Notes under the pieces: model-generated
What the model saw: the letters and a program-made list of their open reading frames with translations, nothing else
What the model was told of the DNA's origin: nothing
Databases searched by the model: none
Shown here: positions 19,857 to 27,009 of the stretch, piece after piece
How the letters are laid out: every line of letters begins with the position of its first letter
Numbering within the stretch: position 1 is the stretch's first letter
Translations under genes and position numbers: made by a program
Source: Hansschlegelia quercus
GTDB taxonomy: Bacteria; Pseudomonadota; Alphaproteobacteria; Rhizobiales; Methylopilaceae
Length of the DNA stretch: 64,000 bases
Direction: 5' to 3'
NCBI RefSeq assembly: GCF_004310425.1
Contig: NZ_SIUB01000008.1
Coordinates: 1 to 64,000 of the forward strand

Positions 19857-19890
19857 TCAGCGCGCCGCGCCACATAACGACAGCCCGCGG

Positions 19891-20850
19891 ATGATCTGCG
19901 GGTTCAGGAACGACGCATCCGGCGCGACGGTCCGCATCGACTGGGATCAAGTCGACAGCGCAGTCGCCGCCGCGCCCGACGCTTTTGTTTGGCTCCACCT
20001 CGACGTCTCCGACGTCCGCGTCCAGCGATGGCTGAGCGATCAGCCATCGCTCAGCCGCGAGACCAAGGCGCTCCTGCTCGGCACGGAGAACCACGTTCCG
20101 CTGCGCGTGGTCGGCGACGCCGCCATGGGCGTCGTCAGCGATCTGCATCATGATTTCGACGACGATCCATCCGCGGTCGGCGCGCTCCGCGTCTTCTTCG
20201 ACGAGCGTCGCCTGATCACGGCTCGAAGGCATCCGCTCCAGGCCGTGGACCGGCTGCGCCGCACCGTCGAGCGCGGTCGCTGCGAGCTTCGCCCGATCCC
20301 GATGATCGCTGCGCTCCTCCATCATCTCGCCGACGCCTTCATCACCCTGGTGCATGAGGCCACCGTGGACCTCGACGCCATCGAAGCCGCGATCCTCGAC
20401 GATGCGGGCGAGGGCGCAGCCGATCTCGGCCGGGTGCGGCGACAGCTTGCGCGTCTTCGGCGTCATCTCGGACCGCAGCGTCTCGCGCTCGGCGCGCTTG
20501 GAGCGCGCCCGCCGGCCTGGGCGTCTTCGGAGGATTCCGCGACGCTTCGGGACGCGGTCTCGCGCATCGATGGCGTCGGCCACGATCTCGATCTCGCACA
20601 GGAGCGCGCACGCCAACTGCAAGACGAGCGCGCCGCGGCGCTCGCCGAGATCACCAACCGGAACCTCTACGTCCTCTCGATCTTCACCGCCGTCTTCCTG
20701 CCGATGACGCTGGTCACGGGGGTGTTCGGGATGAATGTCGGCGGCTTGCCGGGACTGAACGACCCCAGCGGATTCTTCTGGACGATGGTCCTGATGGCCG
20801 CGACCGGCGGCGCCACTCTGGTCGTGCTGAAAATCTCGCGGATATTCTGA
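19891..20850 (+). CDS. CorA-family metal ion transporter, ZntB-like
   Basis: 319 aa. A long cytoplasmic helical N-terminal domain is followed by two C-terminal membrane helices with the pore motif GMNVGGLPG after the first. YVLSIFTAVFLPMTLVTGVFGMN is characteristic of CorA/ZntB proteins, and the GMNxGG form with short spacing is closer to ZntB (Zn2+) than to CorA (Mg2+). ATG 19891 matches the usual start; the open frame before it overlaps the phosphate transporter gene and is not coding. It lies 34 nt after that gene. Confidence 0.88.
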   Translation: MICGFRNDASGATVRIDWDQVDSAVAAAPDAFVWLHLDVSDVRVQRWLSDQPSLSRETKALLLGTENHVPLRVVGDAAMGVVSDLHHDFDDDPSAVGALRVFFDERRLITARRHPLQAVDRLRRTVERGRCELRPIPMIAALLHHLADAFITLVHEATVDLDAIEAAILDDAGEGAADLGRVRRQLARLRRHLGPQRLALGALGARPPAWASSEDSATLRDAVSRIDGVGHDLDLAQERARQLQDERAAALAEITNRNLYVLSIFTAVFLPMTLVTGVFGMNVGGLPGLNDPSGFFWTMVLMAATGGATLVVLKISRIF

Positions 20851-20950
20851 TCAGCCTGAAGCAGGGGTTCGCTCTAGGGATGATTGTCTCGTCGCGCCGC
20901 AGGGTCTATGGGCCTCGCTTCCGAAGACGTCGTCGCCTGAAAGCCAGCCC

Positions 20951-22237
20951 TTGCCCTCCCCCGCCCGCAACTCGCCCGCCCGCGTCCTGTTCGCGAGCCT
21001 GATCGGCACGACGATCGAGTTCTTCGATTTCTACATCTACGCCACCGCGGCGGTGCTGGTGTTCCCGAAGCTGTTCTTCCCCAGCAGCGATCCGGCCTCG
21101 GGCGTCCTGCAATCCTTCGCGACCTTCGCGATCGCCTTCTTCGCACGGCCGTTCGGGGCTGCGATCTTTGGGCATTTCGGCGACCGGATCGGCCGCAAAG
21201 CGACGTTGGTCGCCGCGCTGATGACGATGGGCGTGTCGACGGTCGCCATCGGCCTCCTGCCGGCCTATGCGCAGATCGGCGTTGCGGCGCCCCTGCTGCT
21301 CGCGCTGTTCCGCCTCGGCCAGGGTCTTGGGCTCGGGGGCGAATGGGGCGGCGCCGTGCTGCTTGCGACCGAGAACGCGCCTCCCGGCAAGGAGGCCTGG
21401 TACGGGATGTTCCCGCAGCTCGGCGCGCCGATCGGCTTCATCTGCTCGGCGTCAAGCTTCCTCCTGCTCGACTGGGCGCTCACCGACGAACAGTTCTTCG
21501 CCTTCGGCTGGCGCGTTCCTTTCATCGCGAGCGCCCTGCTCGTGATCGTCGGGCTCTATGTCCGCCTCAAGATCACGGAGACGCCGGCTTTCAAGGAGGC
21601 GCTTGACCGCCACGAGCGCGTGCGCGTGCCGATGCTCACGGTCCTGAAGGAGCACACCGGAATCCTCGCGCTCAGCACGCTGGGCGCGACCGCGACCTTT
21701 ACCATTTTCTACCTGATGACGGTGTTCGCCCTGAGCTGGGGCACCAGCGTGCTCGGTTACGCCCGCCACGACTTCCTGCCGTTGCAGATGATCGGCATGG
21801 TGTTCTTCGGGCTGCTTATCCCCGCCGCCGCGCGCCTTGCCGACCGCATCGGGCGTGAGGTCACGCTGATCTGGGCGACGGTCGCGATCTTCCTGTTCGG
21901 CTTTCTTTTCGAGCCGCTGTTCGGCTCGGGCGGCGTGGCCGGCGTGATCCTGTTTCTGGTGATCGGCCTTGGCCTGATGGGCGCGACTTACGGACCGCTG
22001 AGCTCGGCGCTCGCCGAACTGTTCCCCACGGCGGTGCGCTACACCGGCGCCTCGCTCGCCTTCAACCTCGCCGGCATCTTGGGTGCCTCACCCGCGCCCT
22101 ATGTCGCAACGTGGCTGGCTCACGCCTACGGTCTGGCGGCGGTCGGCTGGTATCTGTCGGCGGTCTCCGCCGTGACCGGACTCGCGCTCTATGGCATCGC
22201 GCGGCGTTCGGCGCAGTTCGCGCCAAGCCAAGCGTAG
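20951..22237 (+). CDS. MFS transporter, metabolite:H+ symporter type
   Basis: 428 aa with 12 predicted helices. IGTTIEFFDFYIYATAAVLVF at the start, GHFGDRIGRKATL after helix 2 and RLGQGLGLGGEWGGAVLL in helix 4 are diagnostic of the metabolite:H+ symporter group (ShiA, ProP, KgtP relatives). The transported compound (organic acid, osmolyte or shikimate-like) is not decidable. The TTG start at 20951 lacks a good ribosome binding site but gives the expected N-terminus. Confidence 0.9.
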   Translation: MPSPARNSPARVLFASLIGTTIEFFDFYIYATAAVLVFPKLFFPSSDPASGVLQSFATFAIAFFARPFGAAIFGHFGDRIGRKATLVAALMTMGVSTVAIGLLPAYAQIGVAAPLLLALFRLGQGLGLGGEWGGAVLLATENAPPGKEAWYGMFPQLGAPIGFICSASSFLLLDWALTDEQFFAFGWRVPFIASALLVIVGLYVRLKITETPAFKEALDRHERVRVPMLTVLKEHTGILALSTLGATATFTIFYLMTVFALSWGTSVLGYARHDFLPLQMIGMVFFGLLIPAAARLADRIGREVTLIWATVAIFLFGFLFEPLFGSGGVAGVILFLVIGLGLMGATYGPLSSALAELFPTAVRYTGASLAFNLAGILGASPAPYVATWLAHAYGLAAVGWYLSAVSAVTGLALYGIARRSAQFAPSQA

Positions 22238-22438
22238 CCACCCCGGCGCTCCGTGCGAATGCGCCCTGCGCGACCCGCGCCAAAGTCTTTCCAAAATATA
22301 ATCCGGCTTACGAGAGGTAATAGAGAACTTTTCGAGTTGGGCCGCGTTCATCACACGAACTCGGATTCATCGACTGGATATTCATGTGAACGCCAAGTCA
22401 AAGTTGGACGTCTTCGTCCTTTATGATCGAAGCGAGAC

Positions 22439-22903
22439 GTGATTCCGGAACCGGAGAAAGAGGCGTGGATAGAAAAGGCCGCTGCCGAACCAGAGCTCTC
22501 CACGATATCTCTCGCCGAGGAGAAAGTCCGGCTTACTAAGCGTAAGGTCGAGACCGGTAGAGTTCGTGTAAGCACATATACTGAAACGACCGAAAAACTG
22601 GTGAGCGATATCCTCAGGAGTGAGGATGTCGAGTTGACGCGTGTTGCGTTCGATAGGCCCATCAGCGACGGGGAAGATTTGCCTCAAGTTAGAGTTGAAG
22701 GCGATCTTACGATTATCCCCGTCATCGAAGAGATCCTGTTCGTCGAAAAACGGCTTGTGCTCAAAGAAGAACTTCATCTCCGCCGCGTGACGACGGAAGA
22801 CGAAGTTGAAATTCCGGTCACGTTGCGTAGGCAGCATGCATTGGTTGAGCGTGTAGAAACCAGTATACCCGACCCAATAGAGAGCAAGGACGCCACGTCA
22901 TGA
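22439..22903 (+). CDS. DUF2382-type stress protein
   Basis: 154 aa, highly charged, with the repeating beta pattern of DUF2382 (YsnF/AvaK-like) proteins: SLAEEKVRLTKRKVETGRVRV and EEILFVEKRLVLKEELHLRR. No catalytic motif or membrane segment. An in-frame stop at 22424 forces the GTG start at 22439. Its stop overlaps the start of the next DUF2382 gene (ATGA), so they are translationally coupled. Base composition is visibly lower in G+C than in the neighbours, and the 200 nt upstream is AT-rich, suggesting a separate promoter or acquired DNA. Confidence 0.8.
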   Translation: MIPEPEKEAWIEKAAAEPELSTISLAEEKVRLTKRKVETGRVRVSTYTETTEKLVSDILRSEDVELTRVAFDRPISDGEDLPQVRVEGDLTIIPVIEEILFVEKRLVLKEELHLRRVTTEDEVEIPVTLRRQHALVERVETSIPDPIESKDATS

Positions 22904-23814
22904 CCCAGACCATCACTGCGATGTACGATTCGCCAGCCGAAGCCCAAGCCGCCGTCGAAAAGCTTGTCAGCGCCGGCGTCTCCCGCTCCGCTATCCGCCT
23001 CGTAGCCGGTAGCGATAAAGCCGCCAATCAGGCCGGCTCGTACGATCACGCTACCGATGACCGGGGCTTCTGGGCCTCGCTCAAGGATATGTTCATGCCG
23101 GACGAGGACCGTTACGCCTACAGCGAGGGCCTCAATCGCGGCGGCACGCTGTTGACCGCCCAGGTTCCGGACGAAGACGCCGAGGGCGCGATGGACATCG
23201 TCGAGGAGCACGGATCGGTGGACCTGAACGAGCGCGAAAGCGCCTGGCGCAAGGAAGGCTGGAGCGGTTATCAGAAGCCGGGACTTGGCGCATCTGGCAC
23301 GCCCGCCGGCGGGGTCGTGGGCTCTGGCGGCTCGTCCTCGGCGTTCGAATCCGGCGCGATCGACGCGGGTTCGACGCGGTTCGAGGGCCGCACCGCGGGC
23401 GCAGACGAGCAGACGCTCTCCGAGGTCGAAGAGCGTCTTCAGGTCGGCAAGCGTGTGGCCGAGCATGGCCGGGTCCGTCTGCGCTCCTACGTCGTCGAGA
23501 CGCCTGTCGAAGAGCAGATCACGCTCCGGGACGAGAATGTGCACGTCGATCGGCGGACGGTGGACCGTCCCGTTACAGCGGCCGATGAGGCGCTGTTTGC
23601 GGAGAAGACCATCGAGGCCGTCGAACGCGGCGAGCACGCCGTGGTCAGCAAGGACGTCCGCGTCACCGGCGAAGTCGGCATTCGCACGGAGCAGAGCGAG
23701 CGGACCGAGACGATCTCCGACAAGGTCCGGCGCACCGAGGTCGAAGTCGAAGACGACCGCGGCGAATTTGAGCGGACCGGCACGTCTGGCGTTTCGAACG
23801 CAACGAAACGCTAA
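22900..23814 (+). CDS. DUF2382 protein with N-terminal general-stress (YflT/GSP17M-like) domain
   Basis: 304 aa. Residues 1-100 (ITAMYDSPAEAQAAVEKLVS, RGGTLLTAQV) resemble the general stress protein 17M/YflT domain. A Gly/Ser linker (about 125-155) leads to a C-terminal DUF2382 domain (EVEERLQVGKRVAEHGRVRL, ENVHVDRRTVDRP). The role is unknown; such proteins are usually stress-induced. It is coupled to the preceding gene by a 4-nt overlap and closed by a strong terminator, so the pair forms an operon. Confidence 0.87.
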   Translation: MTQTITAMYDSPAEAQAAVEKLVSAGVSRSAIRLVAGSDKAANQAGSYDHATDDRGFWASLKDMFMPDEDRYAYSEGLNRGGTLLTAQVPDEDAEGAMDIVEEHGSVDLNERESAWRKEGWSGYQKPGLGASGTPAGGVVGSGGSSSAFESGAIDAGSTRFEGRTAGADEQTLSEVEERLQVGKRVAEHGRVRLRSYVVETPVEEQITLRDENVHVDRRTVDRPVTAADEALFAEKTIEAVERGEHAVVSKDVRVTGEVGIRTEQSERTETISDKVRRTEVEVEDDRGEFERTGTSGVSNATKR

Positions 23815-23840
23815 GCTCAACTCACTTCGGATTACTGCGA

Positions 23841-23867
23841 CGCTCCGCCTCATCGGCGGAGCGTTTT
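23841..23867 (+). terminator. Rho-independent terminator of the DUF2382 operon
   Basis: CGCTCCGCC (23841-23849) and GGCGGAGCG (23855-23863) form a perfect 9-bp stem with a 5-nt loop, followed by TTTT. Confidence 0.9.
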
Positions 23868-23920
23868 CAGTTTGTTTACCATCTCTCCGGCCACACTAGG
23901 GACGCCGGAGGTCACGCCGC

Positions 23921-24214
23921 ATGCGCACCATCCACGTCGAGCAGGATCTACGGTTCCGCTTTCCAGGTCAGTCCGCGGACTTCGATGAAGGCGTGGAGAT
24001 CGGCCTTCTGATCGCGAGGATGGCGGATGGCGTCATCGCATTCGAGCAGACGGTCGCCGCATCCACGCTCGAGCAGGCTTCCGCCGTCGCGACGCGTCTC
24101 GGTTATCGTCTGTCGGTGCTTCGAGCGGACGACGAAAGACTTCTGCTCTCGGTGTCCCGTTTCAGCAGGCGTCCGCAGCTCAAGCTCGTCTACGAGAGAG
24201 CGTCAGCGCTCTGA
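23921..24214 (+). CDS. Hypothetical protein, 97 aa
   Basis: A compact soluble protein with an alternating pattern (DLRFRFPGQSADFDEGVEIG, LEQASAVATRLGYRLSVL). GGAGG lies about 10 nt before the ATG, supporting translation. No family recognised. Its 3' end overlaps the end of nth by 12 nt in convergent orientation. Confidence 0.55.
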   Translation: MRTIHVEQDLRFRFPGQSADFDEGVEIGLLIARMADGVIAFEQTVAASTLEQASAVATRLGYRLSVLRADDERLLLSVSRFSRRPQLKLVYERASAL

Positions 24215-24949
24215 GATTTTTGGTCCGTCGGCGAGCCACCCCGCGGGCGGCGGCGTCTTCGGCTCATAAGGGCAAAGGTCGCGGATCAGGCAGCGCCAAC
24301 ATTCCGGCCGCCGCGCCTTGCAGACGTAGCGGCCGTGCAGGATCAGCCAATGATGCGCGTGCCGGCGGTAGCGCTCCGGCACGACCTTTTCCAGGCCGAT
24401 CTCGACAGCGAGCGGCGTCGATCCGGGCGCGAGCTGAAGGCGGTTGCCGAGCCGGAACAGATGGGTGTCGACCGCGATCGTCGGTTCGCCGAAGGCGTTG
24501 TTCAGCACGACGTTCGCAGTTTTCCGACCGACGCCCGGCAGCAGCTCCAGCGCCGGGCGCGACGGCGGCACAGCGCCGCCATGCTCGTCGATCAAGCGCT
24601 GCGACAACGCCACGACGTTCTTCGCCTTGGCGCGGTAGAGGCCGATGGTGCGGATCAGTTCCTGCACGCGCTCTTCGCCGAGCCGGACCATAGCTTCCGG
24701 CGTCGCGGCCTCCGCATACAGTCTGCGCGTCGCCTTGTTGACGCCGACGTCGGTCGCCTGAGCGGAGAGCACGACGGCGACGAGCAGCGTATAGGGGTCG
24801 ACATATTCGAGCTCGCCCCGCGGCTCGGGCTCACGCGCCTGAAAGCGGCGGAACATCTCCTCGACGGTCGCCGGAGGAAGTCGCTTGATCCGGCTGCGCC
24901 GGGCTACGGCCACAGGCTTTTTCTCGGGGCGGGACTGACGATCGGCCAT
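24203..24949 (-). CDS. nth: Endonuclease III (DNA glycosylase/AP lyase)
   Basis: 248 aa. HhH motif LPGVGRKTANVVL with the catalytic lysine, aspartate in VDTHLFRLGNRL, and the 4Fe-4S cluster ligands C-X6-C-X2-C-X5-C (CKARRPECWRCLIRDLC). It removes oxidised pyrimidines and nicks the abasic site in base excision repair. ATG 24949 is used; the longer open frame is antisense of the DUF2244 gene. The divergent gene starts 21 nt away, so the two promoters must overlap the coding sequences. Confidence 0.96.
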   Translation of the reverse strand: MADRQSRPEKKPVAVARRSRIKRLPPATVEEMFRRFQAREPEPRGELEYVDPYTLLVAVVLSAQATDVGVNKATRRLYAEAATPEAMVRLGEERVQELIRTIGLYRAKAKNVVALSQRLIDEHGGAVPPSRPALELLPGVGRKTANVVLNNAFGEPTIAVDTHLFRLGNRLQLAPGSTPLAVEIGLEKVVPERYRRHAHHWLILHGRYVCKARRPECWRCLIRDLCPYEPKTPPPAGWLADGPKISER

Positions 24950-24970
24950 GTCGGGACCTATACTTCGCCG

Positions 24971-25519
24971 ATGACCATGGACGCCAGACGGCCGGCCGCC
25001 GACGCCACGGTGTTCGCCGCAGAGATCACGCCCCACCGGTCGCTCGGTAGGCGGGGGTATCTCGCGGTCATGGTCGGATTCGGCGTGCTTTCGACGATCG
25101 TCAGCGTGCCGTTCTACCTGCTCGGCGCATGGCCGGTGCTCGGTTTTCTTGGGCTCGACGTGCTCGCGCTCTGGATCGCGTTCCGGCTCAGCTTCGCGCA
25201 GGCGCGCGCCTGCGAGCAGATCGTGCTGACGTACTTCGAGCTCCTCGTGCGCAAGGTCACGCCAGCCGGCGCTGCGAGCGAATGGCGGTTCAACCCAGCC
25301 TGGGTGCGCATGGAAAGCGAGAGCGACGAAGAGTTCGGCATGACGCAGCTGTCGATCGCGGAGAAACGCCGGTCGATCCATCTCGCGGAGGCGCTGTCGC
25401 CTCGCGAACGCGCGGACTTCGCGACGCATTTCGGACGCGCGCTCGCCACCGCGAAGGCCGGCCCGCGAGGCGCTCCGACGCCTGGCCACGATCAATGCCC
25501 AGCGACGCCGCCCACCTAA
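24971..25519 (+). CDS. DUF2244 integral membrane protein
   Basis: 182 aa. After an N-terminal tail there are two membrane helices (about 36-56 and 60-80) in the pattern HRSLGRRGYLAVMVGFGV of DUF2244, then a soluble domain with RFNPAWVRMESE and SPRERADFATHFGRAL. Function unknown; in related genomes it is often near nth, as here. ATG 24971 was chosen because the frame further upstream is antisense to nth. Confidence 0.8.
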   Translation: MTMDARRPAADATVFAAEITPHRSLGRRGYLAVMVGFGVLSTIVSVPFYLLGAWPVLGFLGLDVLALWIAFRLSFAQARACEQIVLTYFELLVRKVTPAGAASEWRFNPAWVRMESESDEEFGMTQLSIAEKRRSIHLAEALSPRERADFATHFGRALATAKAGPRGAPTPGHDQCPATPPT

Positions 25520-25648
25520 ACTTTTGTGAGGAAAGGATTCCGGAACCGATTTGCGGGTCCGGCGTTTTCACATCACGACGGCGCGTATAAGGGGGGAGCG
25601 TCGTCCCGCGACACATTCGCCTCCTCTCGCCTGAAAGGACGACGAGCT

Positions 25649-25813
25649 ATGGAAGGCCCGCTCATTGGTATTCTGATCACGGTCCTCGTGATCTTCCTCG
25701 TGCTCTACCTCATCGGCATGCTGCCGATCGACGGGCGCGCGAAGCAGATCATCCGGATCATCGTGATCATCATCGGAATCATCTCGCTGCTGAAATATCT
25801 CGCAGTATTTTGA
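25649..25813 (+). CDS. Small hydrophobic membrane protein (Thivi_2564-like)
   Basis: 54 aa, two hydrophobic segments (about 5-22 and 33-52) separated by PIDGRAKQ. The pattern MEGPLIGILITVLVIFLVLY with a following PIDGRAKQIIRIIVIII matches a family of tiny bacterial membrane proteins. AAAGGA lies 10-15 nt before ATG 25649, and a perfect terminator follows. The frame is open from GTG 25526, but that extension is polar and unlike the family. Confidence 0.75.
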   Translation: MEGPLIGILITVLVIFLVLYLIGMLPIDGRAKQIIRIIVIIIGIISLLKYLAVF

Positions 25814-25824
25814 TGCCAGACGTG

Positions 25825-25851
25825 AACGGCGGGCTCAGGCCCGCCGTTTTT
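25825..25851 (+). terminator. Rho-independent terminator overlapping the galE stop codon
   Basis: CGGCGGGC (25827-25834) and GCCCGCCG (25839-25846) form the stem with a TCAG loop, followed by five T. It ends the small membrane protein gene on the plus strand. The same bases encode the last residues and stop of galE on the other strand. Confidence 0.9.
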
Positions 25852-26845
25852 CGATCATCGGCATCCGCTCGCCACGCAGCATGCGCTCCCAGCGGAGCGC
25901 GTGATCGACAACCAGGTCGATATTGTCGCGGCTCGGCTTCCAGCCGAGCTTCGCACGAATAAGCGTCGCGTCCGCGATAGAGACGTAGGGGTCGCCCTCG
26001 CGTCGTGGCCCTTCGACGACGGGAAGCGGCTTCCCCGTCACACGATTCACTGCGTCGACGACTTCGCGCACGGAATAGCCGTGCCCGTAGCCGCAATTCA
26101 GCGTCAGGCTGCCGCGATCCTCGCGCAGATGCCTCAGCGCCGCCACGTGCGCATCGGCGAGATCGGAGACGTGGATGTAGTCCCGCACCCCGGTTCCGTC
26201 CGGCGTCGGCAGGTCCGTGCCCATGATCTGGAGCTTCGGCCCGATCCCGAGCGCCGCTCTCACAGCCAGCGTGATCAGGTTCGACGCGGCCGGGGACCTC
26301 TGCCCGGCGCGCATCGCGGCATCGGCGCCGGCGACATTGAAATAGCGCAACACGACGTAAGACATGCCGTAGGCCGCGCCGACGTCGCGTAGAATGCGCT
26401 CCGACATCGCCTTGGACGCGCCGTAGGGCGAGGCCGGATCACACGGAGCGCTCTCCGGCGTCGGCGTTGGCGGCGCCATGCCGTAGACGGCGGCCGTCGA
26501 CGAGAAGATGAAGCGCTTTACGTTGGCCGCGACGAGGGTCTCCAGGAGGCCATGGGTCCGCAGGGTGTTCGCGGCGTAATATCCGAGCGGATCACGCACG
26601 GATTCAGGCGCGACGATGCGGGCCGCAAAATGCGCGACGGCGTCGATCCCATGTTGGCCGAGCGTCCGCATCAGGAGCGCGTTGTCGCCGACGTCGCCGA
26701 TGACGAGCGGCACGTCGGCCGGCACGGCCTCACGGAAGCCGGTCGACAGATTGTCGAGCACGACGACCGGCTCGCCCGCATCCCGCAGAGCGAGAACCAT
26801 ATGGGAGCCGATGTAGCCGGCGCCGCCGGTAACCAGCACGGTCAT
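25835..26845 (-). CDS. galE: UDP-glucose 4-epimerase
   Basis: 336 aa. Short-chain dehydrogenase fold with GGAGYIGSHMVLAL (NAD binding), the SSTAAVYG serine and YGASKAMSE catalytic Tyr-x3-Lys, and RYFNVAGAD. It interconverts UDP-glucose and UDP-galactose for polysaccharide synthesis. It is a single gene; its 3' end is shared with the terminator of the convergent gene. Confidence 0.93.
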   Translation of the reverse strand: MTVLVTGGAGYIGSHMVLALRDAGEPVVVLDNLSTGFREAVPADVPLVIGDVGDNALLMRTLGQHGIDAVAHFAARIVAPESVRDPLGYYAANTLRTHGLLETLVAANVKRFIFSSTAAVYGMAPPTPTPESAPCDPASPYGASKAMSERILRDVGAAYGMSYVVLRYFNVAGADAAMRAGQRSPAASNLITLAVRAALGIGPKLQIMGTDLPTPDGTGVRDYIHVSDLADAHVAALRHLREDRGSLTLNCGYGHGYSVREVVDAVNRVTGKPLPVVEGPRREGDPYVSIADATLIRAKLGWKPSRDNIDLVVDHALRWERMLRGERMPMIEKRRA

Positions 26846-26940
26846 TGGGTCCGCTCCTAACCTGACACAGGAAGACGACCTTAAGGCGGGAGGCCTTACG
26901 GTTTGGTTGCGTGCGGACAGGTCATTGCGCGCAGCAAGCG

Positions 26941-26955
26941 CTAACGGTTCGTTAA
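26941..26955. promoter_or_regulatory. CtrA-like site (CTAA-N7-TTAA)
   Basis: One mismatch from the CtrA consensus TTAA-N7-TTAA, 55 nt upstream of the GGDEF/EAL gene. Suggestive of cell-cycle control; a single degenerate site is weak evidence. Confidence 0.3.
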
Positions 26956-27009
26956 CGCCGCCGGGTGATTGTCTGCGCCGGGTTCAGCATGTGAGGAGTC
27001 GACCCGTTC

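Noticed and set aside
22900-23814. Frameshift joining the two DUF2382 genes
   Set aside because: The ATGA overlap is a normal coupled start and each protein has its own complete domain.
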